Source of the DNA: Alteriqipengyuania abyssalis
Lineage (GTDB): Bacteria > Pseudomonadota > Alphaproteobacteria > Sphingomonadales > Sphingomonadaceae
Length of the DNA: 64,000 bases
Assembly: GCF_019857185.1 (NCBI RefSeq)
Contig: NZ_JAHWXP010000001.1
Span: 806,001 to 870,000, forward strand
Reading direction: 5' to 3'
This document shows, piece by piece, positions 8,998 to 18,537 of the stretch (position 1 is the first letter of the stretch; every line of letters begins with the position of its first letter). The notes under the pieces were generated by a model. The model ran no database searches and was not told the origin of the DNA. It worked only from the letters and a program-made list of their open reading frames with translations. The translations under genes and the position numbers were made by a program.

Positions 8998-9765
8998 ATG
9001 CCCGCCACCCCCGCCTGGCCCCCGAAAAGCGCCCCGCGCCTGTTCGTCGAGGACGAGCTTGGCGAGGGCCGCACGTTCGCTCTCGACGGCAATCGCGCGC
9101 ATTATCTGGGCAAGGTCATGCGCGTGTCCGAAGGCGACACGGTGATCCTGTGCGACGATGTGACCGGCGAATGGGCCGCCCGAGTCGGGCAGGTGGACAA
9201 GCGGCGAGTCGAGGTGACCGTGGTCGAGCGCTTGCGCGAGCGCGAGGCGGTGCCCGACCTGTGGCTGTGCCCCGCCTTGCTCAAGAAAGACCGTTTCGAC
9301 CTGGTGCTGGAAAAGGCGACCGAGCTGGGCGTCGCCGCGATCCGCCCGGTCGTCACCCGCCGCTGCGTCGCCGACAAGCTCAACCCCGAACGTGCGGCGA
9401 CCATCGTCACCGAGGCGGCGGAGCAATGCGCGCGCACCGCACTGCCGCAGGTGGCCGGGCCGGTGAAGCTGGACGCGCTTCTGGCCGACTGGCCCGCAGA
9501 GCGTGCGCTGTTCTTCGCCGATGAGGAAGGGGGCGAGGATGCGGCCAGCGCCTTCGCCCGCCACGGTGCCCCTTCCGCGATTCTCACCGGCCCCGAAGGC
9601 GGCTTCGACGATGCCGAACGCGCGGCGATCCGCGCCCTGCCTCAGGCGACCCCGGTCACGCTCGGCCCGCGCATCCTGCGCGGCGAAACCGCGACCATTG
9701 CCGCGATCTCGATCTGGATGGCGCAGGCGGGCGACTGGTCTCCTGTGTCAGGAGGGGAAGAATAA
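8998..9765 (+). CDS. rsmE: 16S rRNA (uracil(1498)-N(3))-methyltransferase
   Basis: A SPOUT-fold methyltransferase of 255 residues that methylates U1498 of 16S rRNA. The N-terminal PUA-like domain starts with APRLFVEDELGEG; the C-terminal trefoil-knot SAM site carries TGPEGGFDDAER and LGPRILRGETA, both diagnostic for RsmE. The start MPATPAW is the last Met before the PUA domain; the frame is open upstream but that region is the divergent ubiA promoter. It is followed 40 bases later by gshA in the same direction, which may be co-transcribed. Confidence 0.93.
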   Translation: MPATPAWPPKSAPRLFVEDELGEGRTFALDGNRAHYLGKVMRVSEGDTVILCDDVTGEWAARVGQVDKRRVEVTVVERLREREAVPDLWLCPALLKKDRFDLVLEKATELGVAAIRPVVTRRCVADKLNPERAATIVTEAAEQCARTALPQVAGPVKLDALLADWPAERALFFADEEGGEDAASAFARHGAPSAILTGPEGGFDDAERAAIRALPQATPVTLGPRILRGETATIAAISIWMAQAGDWSPVSGGEE

Positions 9766-9805
9766 TTTCCTTCCCTCGCGAGAACCAGTTTTCTAACGCC
9801 ACCCG

Positions 9806-11176
9806 ATGAGCACACGCAACGCATCGAACGAAGACGATCCCGTCATCGAGAACCGCGACCAGCTGGTCGCTCCGATGCAAGCGGGTGAAAAGCCCAAATC
9901 CGCCTGGCGGATCGGGACCGAGCATGAAAAGCTGGTCTACAAGCGCAACGACTTCCACGCGCCGAGCTATGACGAGCCCGGCGGCATCCGCGATATCCTG
10001 CTGAGTTTGCAGGATTTCGGCTGGAAGCCGGTCGAAGAAGGCGGCAAGGTTATCGCGATGAGCGGCGATGACGGCACGGTCAGCCTTGAACCCGCGGGCC
10101 AGCTCGAACTCTCGGGCGCACCGCTCGAAAACCTGCACGAGACCTGCAACGAGGCGGGTCGCCACCTCAGCCAGGTGAAGGAAATCGGCGAACGCTGCGG
10201 AGTCGGTTTCCTCGGCCTTGGCATGTGGCCCGACAAGACCCGCGAAGACCTGCCGATGATGCCCAAGGGCCGCTACGACATCATGGCGCGGCACATGCCG
10301 ACGGTCGGCAATCTCGGGCTCGACATGATGCTGCGGACCTGCACCATCCAGGTCAATCTGGACTATTCCTCCGAAGCCGACATGGCGCAGAAATTCCGCG
10401 TCGGCCTCGCGCTGCAACCGCTCGCGACGGCGCTGTTCGCCAATTCGCCGTTCACCGAGGGCAAGCCCAACGGATACCTGAGCTACCGCAGCCACATCTG
10501 GTCCGACACCGATCCGCATCGCACCGGCATGCTGCCCTTCGTGTTCGACGAGGATTTCGGCTACGAACGCTATGTCGACTACATGCTCGACGTGCCGATG
10601 TACTTCGTCTTCCGAGACGGGAAATATCTCGACGCGGCGGGTCTCAGCTTCCGCGATTTTCTCGATGGCAAGCTGTCGATCCTGCCCGGCGAAAAGCCGA
10701 CCGAGAGCGACTGGTGGGACCACCTCTCGACCGCTTTCCCCGAAGTCCGGCTCAAGAGCTTCCTCGAAATGCGCGGTGCCGATGGCGGGCCGTGGAGCCG
10801 GATCTGCGCGCTGCCCGCGCTGTGGGTCGGCCTGCTATACGACCAAGGCGCGCTCGATGCGGCGTGGGATCTGGTAAAGGACTGGTCGATGGAAGAACGC
10901 GAGGCGCTGCGCAACGCCGTGCCGAAGGAAGGGCTCGCCGCGAGCGTCCCCGGCGGCCGCACGCTGCAGGATCTGGGCAAGGACGTGCTCGAAATCGCCC
11001 GGTCGGGCCTTACCGCACGTGCGCGGTTGAATACGGGCGGCGATAACGAGACCGGTTTTCTTCAGACGCTTGACGAAATCGTCGAAAGCGGCAAATCGCC
11101 CGCGCAGCGGATGCTCGATCGCTATCACGGCGAATGGGGCGGCGATATCACCCGGATCTACAAGTACAGCTTCTAG
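9806..11176 (+). CDS. gshA: Glutamate--cysteine ligase (alphaproteobacterial/plant type)
   Basis: A 456-residue enzyme for the first step of glutathione synthesis, joining Glu and Cys through the gamma-carboxyl. It belongs to the plant-like/alphaproteobacterial class, with the early substrate-binding stretch WRIGTEHEKLVY, the core GTVSLEPAGQLELSG, and the later block ARHMPTVGNLGLDMM. Length is normal. Three glutathione S-transferase genes lie between 54.8 and 58.3 kb in this window, so glutathione is clearly in use. No gshB is seen here. Confidence 0.95.
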   Translation: MSTRNASNEDDPVIENRDQLVAPMQAGEKPKSAWRIGTEHEKLVYKRNDFHAPSYDEPGGIRDILLSLQDFGWKPVEEGGKVIAMSGDDGTVSLEPAGQLELSGAPLENLHETCNEAGRHLSQVKEIGERCGVGFLGLGMWPDKTREDLPMMPKGRYDIMARHMPTVGNLGLDMMLRTCTIQVNLDYSSEADMAQKFRVGLALQPLATALFANSPFTEGKPNGYLSYRSHIWSDTDPHRTGMLPFVFDEDFGYERYVDYMLDVPMYFVFRDGKYLDAAGLSFRDFLDGKLSILPGEKPTESDWWDHLSTAFPEVRLKSFLEMRGADGGPWSRICALPALWVGLLYDQGALDAAWDLVKDWSMEEREALRNAVPKEGLAASVPGGRTLQDLGKDVLEIARSGLTARARLNTGGDNETGFLQTLDEIVESGKSPAQRMLDRYHGEWGGDITRIYKYSF

Positions 11177-11186
11177 GCTGCGGCGT

Positions 11187-12542
11187 TCATTCCGCGGGGT
11201 GGAGCGGCTGCTGGCTTCGCCCGCGCGAGATCGCATGGCCGAGCGCCCCGATCGCGACCGTGAGCGGGCCGTTGCGGCTCATCCACGCGTGATATTCGCG
11301 ATACTTGGCATCTTCGCGCAGCAGGTGCGCCTCTTCGGTGCGCGCGCGCCAGTAGTAGATGCCCGAGACGAGCGCGAGGCCCACGACATTGCGCACCGCC
11401 TCCAGCAGGCCTCCGTTGGTGACGAGGAAGGGCAGCGCCGCACTCCACCAGAACAGGTTCTTGGAGAGATAGGCCGGGTGGCGGGTGAAGCGGTAAGGCC
11501 CGTGGGTGATCACCCCGCGATAGGTCAGGTTGGAGAACCGCAGGCCGAAGACCACCGTCGCCCAGGCATACATGCCGGTCAGCACCACCAGCCAGCCGCC
11601 CCACAGCGCCATCAGCCACGGCTCGCCCGCCAGCCAGTGCTGCCAGCCGGGAGCGTTGTTTTCGTAGGATAGCAGGCCGCCCGCGCCCGTGATCCCGTAG
11701 ACGAACGGGGGGTAGCACAGCAGCGCCGCGATCCAGCCGGCGAGAAACGGGTTCCCGCTGCGGATATGCGTATCGAGCGGGCGCATCGTCATCACGTAGC
11801 CGACCGTCCCGATCTGCACGTCGATCACGAACAGCAACGAGATGACCGCCAGCGCCAGCGCACCGGGCCGGGTCGCCAGCGCGGCAGGATCGGCGTTCAC
11901 CACCTCGGCGAAACCGCCGGGCAGGATTGAGATCATGAACGCGCCGAAGAAGCCCTTGATGATCCACGCGCGCCAGTGGCCGATGACCTTTTCGCGGTCC
12001 CACTCCTCGCGCGCGAGCAGGAAGGCCCCGAAATGCCAGGTGCCGTCGCGGGGCTCCTCCATCCGCCGGTCGATCCAGAAGATATAGGGCACCGAGAGGA
12101 TCAGCGCGGGAACCGCGGCGTAGGCCAGCACCTCCATCGCGAACAGGTAATTCCCATCCCAATACCAGCGGCAGAGCCCGTAGAGCACGGCAATCACCGC
12201 CCAGGTCGCCCACAGGCCGGTAAGCTTGGTGAAGGAGATTGCCCGCGTACTGTGGGCCGGGCCTCGCTTGCCCAGCACGAGCCCGGTCGAAGGGCGGCGA
12301 TGGACCTTGTCGACCAGGATCGACCACAGCACCATCGGCACACCACTGGCGAGCAGGCCGCATAGCGCCGCATAGGGACCGGCCAGCCGTGCATGGGGCC
12401 CGGGCAGGTCGAGCGCGGTCGAGATGTCAGGGAAGGCGCGGCAGAACGCGATCCAGCCGAGAAGCCCGGCGAGGCCGACGAGACCTACGCCAGCGGAAAC
12501 ATCGCTGCGGGGCGGTTGCGAGCTGGAGGCGTCTTCGCGCAT
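11187..12542 (-). CDS. Polytopic membrane protein with C-terminal isoprenylcysteine/phospholipid methyltransferase-like domain
   Basis: A 451-residue membrane protein with roughly ten hydrophobic segments. The last 130 residues hold the ICMT/PEMT signature: GPYRFTRHPAYLSKN, followed after one helix by YYWRARTEEAHLL and a charged KYREYHAWM tail, the SAM-binding and substrate region of membrane-embedded methyltransferases. The first 300 residues are an uncommon multi-helix extension, making the protein twice the usual length. Substrate unknown: a lipid or a small isoprenoid acid are the obvious options. It stands alone, converging on gshA. Confidence 0.72.
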   Translation of the reverse strand: MREDASSSQPPRSDVSAGVGLVGLAGLLGWIAFCRAFPDISTALDLPGPHARLAGPYAALCGLLASGVPMVLWSILVDKVHRRPSTGLVLGKRGPAHSTRAISFTKLTGLWATWAVIAVLYGLCRWYWDGNYLFAMEVLAYAAVPALILSVPYIFWIDRRMEEPRDGTWHFGAFLLAREEWDREKVIGHWRAWIIKGFFGAFMISILPGGFAEVVNADPAALATRPGALALAVISLLFVIDVQIGTVGYVMTMRPLDTHIRSGNPFLAGWIAALLCYPPFVYGITGAGGLLSYENNAPGWQHWLAGEPWLMALWGGWLVVLTGMYAWATVVFGLRFSNLTYRGVITHGPYRFTRHPAYLSKNLFWWSAALPFLVTNGGLLEAVRNVVGLALVSGIYYWRARTEEAHLLREDAKYREYHAWMSRNGPLTVAIGALGHAISRGRSQQPLHPAE

Positions 12543-12581
12543 GACGCCGCCTTAGGCCCAAAAGGGTTAAATGGTCGGTAA

Positions 12582-12605
12582 CGCGGCGGCTCGAAGGCCG
12601 CCGCG
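12582..12605 (-). terminator. Hairpin downstream of bamB
   Basis: CGCGGCGGC and GCCGCCGCG form a perfect 9-bp stem around TCGAAG, 10 bases beyond the bamB stop. The following minus-strand sequence is only moderately T-rich, so termination is plausible rather than certain. Confidence 0.45.
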
Positions 12606-12614
12606 CCACCGCCC

Positions 12615-13952
12615 TTAGCGGAACGCGGTGATGGTGCCGCTGTCGTCGAGTACGTAGAGCGTGTTGTTGGCGACGATCGGCGGGAGGCTGATCCCGGCCT
12701 TGAGCTCGGTCATCAGGTTCGCCGCTCCTTCGCCCACGCTCAGCTGCCACAGCTCACCGTTAGAATTGCCGACGTAGAGCATGTTGTTGGCGAGCACCGG
12801 ACCGGTCCAGAAGATCGGGCCCTTGCGGTCTTCCTCATTGCGATAGCGGGCGAGCTGGGTGATCCAGCGGATCTTGCCGCTGCCCCGGGCAATCGCCAGC
12901 AGGCGCGCATCGCTGGTCAGCGTGAACAGCCACTCACCTGCCAGCGCCGGGGTCGAAATCCCGGCGAGGTTGAGTTCCCACACGCGCTGGCCGGTGACCA
13001 GTTCGTAGGCGGCCATGCGGCCCCCCTGGCCCAGCGCATAGACGCGGCCGCCATCGATGATCGGATCGGCATCAATATCGGTCAGGCTGCCGACCTCGGT
13101 CGAGATCGAGGTGCGCGCCAGCGCATCGGCCCACAGCTCGCGCCCGTTTTCGTAACGATAGGCGACCAGTTCGCCCGAGCTGTAGCCCGCAACGATCGTG
13201 CCCTGCCCGGCTGCGGGCGATGCCACACCGAACACGCCCGCCTGCGTCGACGAGCCGGAGTTTTCCCATTCGATCGAGCCATCATCCTGGCTGAGCGCAA
13301 TGATCCGGTTGTCCTGCGTCATCACCAACACGAGATTGAAGGCGAGCGTGGGGGAATCGCGCAGCGGCCCGGCGGGGCTGGCGCTCCAGATTACGCTGCC
13401 ATCGGCCGCATTCAGCGCGACGACCTGGCCGGTGCCGCTGGTCGCGAACAGACGATTGCCCGCCACCGCGATGCCGCCACCGAAGGCCGTGCCGCGCAGG
13501 CCCGAGTCGATCTCCGGCCGGTACTCCCACTTGCGTGCACCGGTATCCGCATCGAACGCATGGACCGTGCCGGCAGTATCGGTGACGTAGAGCGTACCGT
13601 CGGCAACGATCGGGGCGGCGCCGAGACGACGCTTGTTGCTCGATCCCGGAATCTGCGCGCTCCACGCGCGGGTCGGGCTCGCACCCAGCGCGAGGTTGCC
13701 ATAACTCTTGCTCGGCGTACCGCTGGCCATCGCCCAGGTTTCGTTGACGCGTGCGGGAGGCAGCACAACCGAAACGCCGGAGATGGTGGGGTCGACCTTG
13801 GCACCGCTTTCGATGCGGGAGAGAACCGGCTCGCGGTTGCCCACGGTCGGGGTAACCTTCTTGTCTCCGCCGCCGAACAGACCGCCCGAACAGCCGGTGA
13901 CGAGCAGCGCCGCGAGAAGAAGCGGGGTGGCACCAATGGATCGCAAGGTCAT
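12615..13952 (-). CDS. bamB: Outer membrane assembly lipoprotein BamB (PQQ-like beta-propeller)
   Basis: A 445-residue lipoprotein, with lipobox LLVTGC giving Cys at residue 21. The body is an eight-bladed PQQ-type beta-propeller; repeats such as GTLYVTDTAGTVHAFDADTG, GGRVYALGQGGRMAAYE and NNTLYVLDDSGTITAF recur about every 40 residues. It is the scaffold subunit of the BAM complex that inserts beta-barrel proteins in the outer membrane. It sits 50 bases behind the YfgM-like gene in the same direction, the arrangement seen in many proteobacteria. The GTPase gene der, often next in this row, is not here. Confidence 0.92.
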   Translation of the reverse strand: MTLRSIGATPLLLAALLVTGCSGGLFGGGDKKVTPTVGNREPVLSRIESGAKVDPTISGVSVVLPPARVNETWAMASGTPSKSYGNLALGASPTRAWSAQIPGSSNKRRLGAAPIVADGTLYVTDTAGTVHAFDADTGARKWEYRPEIDSGLRGTAFGGGIAVAGNRLFATSGTGQVVALNAADGSVIWSASPAGPLRDSPTLAFNLVLVMTQDNRIIALSQDDGSIEWENSGSSTQAGVFGVASPAAGQGTIVAGYSSGELVAYRYENGRELWADALARTSISTEVGSLTDIDADPIIDGGRVYALGQGGRMAAYELVTGQRVWELNLAGISTPALAGEWLFTLTSDARLLAIARGSGKIRWITQLARYRNEEDRKGPIFWTGPVLANNMLYVGNSNGELWQLSVGEGAANLMTELKAGISLPPIVANNTLYVLDDSGTITAFR

Positions 13953-14002
13953 CCTCCGAAATGTCGCCCCGTCGCGGGGGCCAAGTGTTATGTGTGCGCC
14001 GG

Positions 14003-14806
14003 TTATTCCGGCTGCGCGCCCATCGGCGGCGCACCGCCTGCGCCGGCGGACCCGCGCAGACTTTCGATCAGTTCGTCGACATCGCCGACCGCATCCACAC
14101 CCAGCGAGCTCGCCATCTGGCGCGCGCGGCCGCGGATCGTGTCGGGCACGTCGTCGTCCATGGCAATTTCGCCGAACAGCTTGCCGGCGCGTTCCTTGTC
14201 GCCACCTTCGAGATAGGCCATCGCCAGGATCTCGCCCGCGCTGCCGTAATAAGGCTGGTCAGGCTGGGCGAGCGGCGTCAGGCGGCGGATCACCTCGGCA
14301 GGCTTCATCGAGTCATAGCCGGCAACGACCGCGCGCAGTTCCGCGAGATCGCGGACCGGTTGAGGCACGTCTTTGTCGGCGGCGACCTGGCTGAACAGTT
14401 CTGCGGCTTCCTTCGCCCGGCCCTGCTCCAGCGCGATGCCCGCGCGCAGCATCTGGGCCTGCGTCTTGCCGCCGCCCCGGCCATCTTCGGCCAGGGGTGC
14501 CAGCGCCTCGTCGGCCTGATCCAGATTGCCCGCCTCGACCTGGTCGAGCGCGGTCACCAGCGTTTCGGATTCGGATTCGCGGTTGCCTTCGCTCTGCCCG
14601 CTGAAGAACAGCACGGCGGCGAACGCGATCAGCCCCAGCACCACCACACCGATGATGTAGATCCCGTAACGGGTCCAGACATGGCGGTACTGGTCGGTGC
14701 GGACGGCATCGTCCACCTCGCGCAGCAGCGCTTCGTCCTGTGCGGCCTGGGTTTTGGCCTTGCGGTCGGCCGCCTTTGCGCTGTCGCGATTGGGTAACAG
14801 GGCCAC
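14003..14806 (-). CDS. YfgM-like TPR membrane protein
   Basis: A 267-residue protein with a charged cytoplasmic N-terminus, one transmembrane helix at about 49-70 (YGIYIIGVVVLGLIAFAA), and a periplasmic domain of TPR-like helices. It fits the YfgM/TPR_21 family, an accessory of the Sec translocon and periplasmic chaperone network. Its location directly upstream of bamB matches the conserved yfgM-bamB pair. The C-terminal 20 residues are low-complexity Gly/Ala/Pro. Confidence 0.82.
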   Translation of the reverse strand: MALLPNRDSAKAADRKAKTQAAQDEALLREVDDAVRTDQYRHVWTRYGIYIIGVVVLGLIAFAAVLFFSGQSEGNRESESETLVTALDQVEAGNLDQADEALAPLAEDGRGGGKTQAQMLRAGIALEQGRAKEAAELFSQVAADKDVPQPVRDLAELRAVVAGYDSMKPAEVIRRLTPLAQPDQPYYGSAGEILAMAYLEGGDKERAGKLFGEIAMDDDVPDTIRGRARQMASSLGVDAVGDVDELIESLRGSAGAGGAPPMGAQPE

Positions 14807-14935
14807 GCCTGGGGGACTTTCCTTAAAACTGCCGGGAACGGGGCGGTTCTTTAAACCATGACGCCGTCAATTCAATAGCCACCGGTTGAACAGCAGCGCG
14901 GGTGAATGGGCGCTGAAAGCACGCCCGGCTGCCGG

Positions 14936-16090
14936 TCAGCGGATCACTCCGCCGCCCAGTGCGCTGTCGTAAAGCCGGCGGTAGGCCGCAACCATGTCCG
15001 CCGCGTCGAAGTGCTTGCGCGCCTTCACCCGGTTGGCTTCCCCGATCTGCGCCCGCAAATCCGGGTCGGTGGCCAGCACCTGCAACGCCTCGCCCAGCGC
15101 GGTCTCGTCGTTCGGGCGCACGATGAAGGGCGCATTTTCCTGCGCCACCATCGCGGCGATATCCCCCACGGCGGGCGCGGCCACGGGCAGCGCGGCGGCC
15201 ATCGCCTCGACCACCGAGAGCGGGAACTGTTCGGACCGGGAAGACAGCGCGAAGATGTCGAACAGGCCGATATAACTCGCCGGGTTGGCGACGAAGCCGG
15301 GCAGGTGGACGCGGTGGGCGATCCCCGCCGCCTCCGCGGCATCGCGGATCGCGTCACGCTGCGGCCCCTCGCCCACAATCACCAGTTGCCAGTCCTCCGC
15401 CAAGTGGGCGACAGCGCGCACCAGCGCGGTGAGATTTTTGACCGGGCGCAGGCCTGCCAGCGCGCCGATCCACTGCTCGCCCTCATGCTTGATCACCCCG
15501 CGCAGCGCGTCGGGCGGCGGGCTGGCGGAGAACTTCGCAGTGTTGATCCCGTTCGGGATGTGCTTCACGCGGCCGATCGGCTGCTGCCAGGCATGCAGCG
15601 CAATCCCCTCCAGCACCTCTGACGGGACGACCAGCCCGCTGGTCTTGCCCAGCGCGATCCGCCGATACCAGTTGCGGCTGGTTTTCAACCGCTCCTGCTC
15701 GTCCTCGTTGAAGCCATCCTCGTGATGGATAAGCGGCGGCAGGCCCATCGCATCGGTGAACAGCGTGTGCGCCATCACCGCGTCCATCGCGCCCCAGTTG
15801 TAGGTCAGCACCAGATCGTAGGGCTGCATCGCGCGGGCGAGCTTTTGGAGCCGCCGCGGCAGGGGCTTGCCCTGTAGCGAGGGGAAATCACGCGGGTAGC
15901 GGACCTCCACCCCCTGCTCGATATGCTCTGCGGCACCGTACTGGCCCGGATCGGCAGAGACGATCGCATGGCGCAGCGATTCGCCGAAGGCGTTGATCAG
16001 CTGCACGCTGCGCAGCTCCTTGCCCCCCGCCGCGAAGGTGGAGTGGAGATGGAGGACGCGCGGTGCCCCTTCGCGCGCGGCGCCCGCCAT
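14936..16090 (-). CDS. Glycosyltransferase family 4 protein
   Basis: A 384-residue GT-B glycosyltransferase. The N-terminal domain begins VLHLHSTFAAGGKELRSV; the C-terminal donor-binding domain includes the hinge PNGINTAKFS, the loop LAGLRPVKNLTALVRA, and the nucleotide-sugar motif SSRSEQFPLSVVEAMAAALP with its two Glu residues spaced as in the EX7E motif. It probably adds a sugar to a surface glycan or lipid. The ATG overlaps the stop of the alpha/beta hydrolase upstream (TGATG), so the two are likely translationally coupled. Confidence 0.88.
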   Translation of the reverse strand: MAGAAREGAPRVLHLHSTFAAGGKELRSVQLINAFGESLRHAIVSADPGQYGAAEHIEQGVEVRYPRDFPSLQGKPLPRRLQKLARAMQPYDLVLTYNWGAMDAVMAHTLFTDAMGLPPLIHHEDGFNEDEQERLKTSRNWYRRIALGKTSGLVVPSEVLEGIALHAWQQPIGRVKHIPNGINTAKFSASPPPDALRGVIKHEGEQWIGALAGLRPVKNLTALVRAVAHLAEDWQLVIVGEGPQRDAIRDAAEAAGIAHRVHLPGFVANPASYIGLFDIFALSSRSEQFPLSVVEAMAAALPVAAPAVGDIAAMVAQENAPFIVRPNDETALGEALQVLATDPDLRAQIGEANRVKARKHFDAADMVAAYRRLYDSALGGGVIR

Positions 16091-16983
16091 CAAACGGTTA
16101 CCCGGGTGCGGACCTTCGCCAGCAGCGCGTCGATCGCGGCGACCGCCTCCGGCTCGTCGAGCATCGGCGCGTGTCCGGTATCGGGCACGAGGACGACCTC
16201 CATCCCCGGGTTGCGGACTTTCATCTGGCGCACGGTTTCCTCGGACAACAGATTGGACAGCGCACCGCGCACCAGCAGCAGCGGTGTGTTGCCGAGCGAC
16301 TCGAACGCCAGCCAGAGGTTGGCAGGCGGTGCCCCCCCGCTGTCCGGCGTCTCGCGGAAGGCATCGCCCAGCGCCATGTCGTAGTCGAAGCTGATCCGCC
16401 CGTTCTGCCCCAGCACCATGACGCGCTTGGCCGCCAGCAGCCAGTCGTCCAGCTGGTAGGTCGGGTGCGCGTCCTCGTGCGTTTCCTGAAGGGCGCGCGC
16501 GGCGTGCATCCAAGTCGGGAAGCTGCGCCCCTGGCCGACATAGCTGCGGATCTTCTCGAGCCCGGCCTCGTCGATCTCGGGGCCGACATCGTTGAGCACC
16601 GCGCCCGCGAGCCGATCGGGAGCGCGACTGGCGAGCAGCATCGTCATCAACCCGCCCAGCGAAGTGCCGATCGCGACGAAGCGGTCGATGCCCAGCTCGG
16701 CAAGCAGCGCCTCGACATCCTCGACATAGTTGAGCGGGGTATAGGTCGCCGCGTCCTCGGCATAGTCGCTCTGCCCGCGCCCGCGCATTTCGGGCACGAT
16801 CACGCGCCATTCGGGCGAAAGCCGCTCTGCCAGATCGGCGAAATCGCGCGAATTGCGGGTGAGCCCGTGCATGCAGATAATCGGCGGACGCCCGTCTTCG
16901 CCCCCCGGATAGTCGCGGTAATAGAGCTTGAGGCCGTCGGAACTGCGCCAAAAGCCATCGGTAAAGCGCTGATCCATGGGCAT
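16090..16983 (-). CDS. Alpha/beta hydrolase
   Basis: A 297-residue alpha/beta hydrolase. The oxyanion region CMHGLTRNSRDF is followed by the nucleophile elbow GTSLGG and a C-terminal catalytic His in PDTGHAPMLDEPEAV. It is close in layout to the MhpC/DhaA-like group, with a helical cap in the middle. The substrate cannot be assigned. Its stop codon overlaps the start of the glycosyltransferase. The start is MPMDQRF or the second Met two codons later. Confidence 0.85.
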   Translation of the reverse strand: MPMDQRFTDGFWRSSDGLKLYYRDYPGGEDGRPPIICMHGLTRNSRDFADLAERLSPEWRVIVPEMRGRGQSDYAEDAATYTPLNYVEDVEALLAELGIDRFVAIGTSLGGLMTMLLASRAPDRLAGAVLNDVGPEIDEAGLEKIRSYVGQGRSFPTWMHAARALQETHEDAHPTYQLDDWLLAAKRVMVLGQNGRISFDYDMALGDAFRETPDSGGAPPANLWLAFESLGNTPLLLVRGALSNLLSEETVRQMKVRNPGMEVVLVPDTGHAPMLDEPEAVAAIDALLAKVRTRVTV

Positions 16984-17046
16984 CTTTCAAACGTGATCTG
17001 GACGGGTCGGTTGCGCGGGAGCCCGCGCGGCCCCACTATTGCCGCG

Positions 17047-18471
17047 ATGGTCGAAATTCCGCAACAGCACCGCGACACCGGCTCCCCGCCGATCCTCGAT
17101 CTGGCCGACTGGATCGCCGATCCGGTGGAGGCCGCCGCCTTCCCGCGCACGACGCTGCGCTGGCGTAACGACCGGGCGGCGGACGATATCGGCCTCGCCG
17201 ACCTGTCGGACGACGAATGGCTCGCCCATTTCGGCCGGTTCGAAACTCTCCCCGGCAATCTGCCGCAGCCGCTCGCGCTGAGATACCACGGGCACCAGTT
17301 CCGGGTGTATAATCCGGAACTGGGCGACGGGCGCGGTTTCCTGTTCGCCCAGCTGCGCGACCAGCGTGGCCGCCTGATGGATCTGGGTACCAAGGGTTCG
17401 GGCCAGACGCCATGGAGCCGCGCGGGCGACGGGCGGCTGACGCTGAAGGGTGCGGTGCGCGAACTGCTTGCAACCGAGATGCTTCAGGCACTTGGCGTCG
17501 ATACCTCCAAGACATTCTCGATCGTGGAGACGGGCGAACAGCTGGTTCGCGGCGACGAACCCTCGCCCACCCGCTCAGCGGTGCTCACCCGGCTCAGCCA
17601 CGGCCACATCCGCATCGGCACCTTCCAGCGCCTGCTCGCCCACGACGAGCCTGAGCACATGCGCCAGCTGGTCGATTATTGCCTGACCCAGTTCCCCGGC
17701 CCGCCCCCGCCCGAAGATGCGCCCGACCGGGACGAGCCGGCGGTGCGGCTGCTGCACCAGGTGGTCGACCGGATGGCCGATCTCGCCGCCAGCTGGATGG
17801 TCGCAGGCTTCGTCCACGGCGTGCTCAACACGGACAACATGAACATCTCGGGCGAGAGTTTCGATTATGGCCCGTGGCGCTGGCTGCCCGGATGGGAACC
17901 CGGCTTCACCGCCGCCTATTTCGATCACGCCGGGCTTTATGCCTTCGGACGCCAGCCAGAGGCGCTCGGCTGGAATTGTGCACAGCTTGCCACCGCCTTG
18001 CGGCTCGTTGCCCCCTCGGAAGGCCTTATTGCCGCGCTTGAGCGCTTCGGTACGCTCTATCCCGCCCACCTTCGGAGGCGGTGGCTGTGGCGGCTGGGAG
18101 TCGACTCGCTGGACGAGCCCCGCGACGCTGCACTCATAACAGCGTGCGAGCGGCACATGCGCGAAACCGGGCAATCGCCCGACGCATTCTTCTTCTCCCA
18201 CCGGGGCGGACGGGCTGACAGCGCGGAACTTCAGGCACTGTTCGCCGGTTATGAGGCGATCGGTTCAGATCACGACTACTGGAACGACGGCGCGCCGCAG
18301 AGCATGCTGTACGACGAGGTGGAAGCGATCTGGTCCGCAATCGACCGCGACGACGACTGGCAGCCGTTGCTGGACAAGGTCGCTGCGGTCCGCAGGATGG
18401 GGCAGGCGCACGGAACTCCGCCGGTTCCCGCCTCGCGCGGAACAGGTGACGAAAGCGAAAAGGCACGCTAA
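17047..18471 (+). CDS. selO: Protein adenylyltransferase SelO family
   Basis: Pseudokinase of the SelO/YdiU family, 474 residues, which transfers AMP from ATP to Ser/Thr/Tyr of target proteins and is linked to redox stress. Conserved blocks are YHGHQFRVYNPELGDGRG, LGTKGSGQTPWSRAGDGR (nucleotide loop), TRLSHGHIRIGTFQ, and the metal-binding/catalytic HGVLNTDNMNISG with the following DYGPW. The protein ends without a Cys-rich C-terminal tail, ending instead in a polar PPVPASRGTG stretch. The ATG at 17047 is the last start before the family core. Confidence 0.92.
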   Translation: MVEIPQQHRDTGSPPILDLADWIADPVEAAAFPRTTLRWRNDRAADDIGLADLSDDEWLAHFGRFETLPGNLPQPLALRYHGHQFRVYNPELGDGRGFLFAQLRDQRGRLMDLGTKGSGQTPWSRAGDGRLTLKGAVRELLATEMLQALGVDTSKTFSIVETGEQLVRGDEPSPTRSAVLTRLSHGHIRIGTFQRLLAHDEPEHMRQLVDYCLTQFPGPPPPEDAPDRDEPAVRLLHQVVDRMADLAASWMVAGFVHGVLNTDNMNISGESFDYGPWRWLPGWEPGFTAAYFDHAGLYAFGRQPEALGWNCAQLATALRLVAPSEGLIAALERFGTLYPAHLRRRWLWRLGVDSLDEPRDAALITACERHMRETGQSPDAFFFSHRGGRADSAELQALFAGYEAIGSDHDYWNDGAPQSMLYDEVEAIWSAIDRDDDWQPLLDKVAAVRRMGQAHGTPPVPASRGTGDESEKAR

Positions 18472-18537
18472 TGCGCGCCGCTAGGCCAGAATGCGGCAGC
18501 ATAACTGCCGAGACGAGGAACTGAGGAACTGCCCGGA

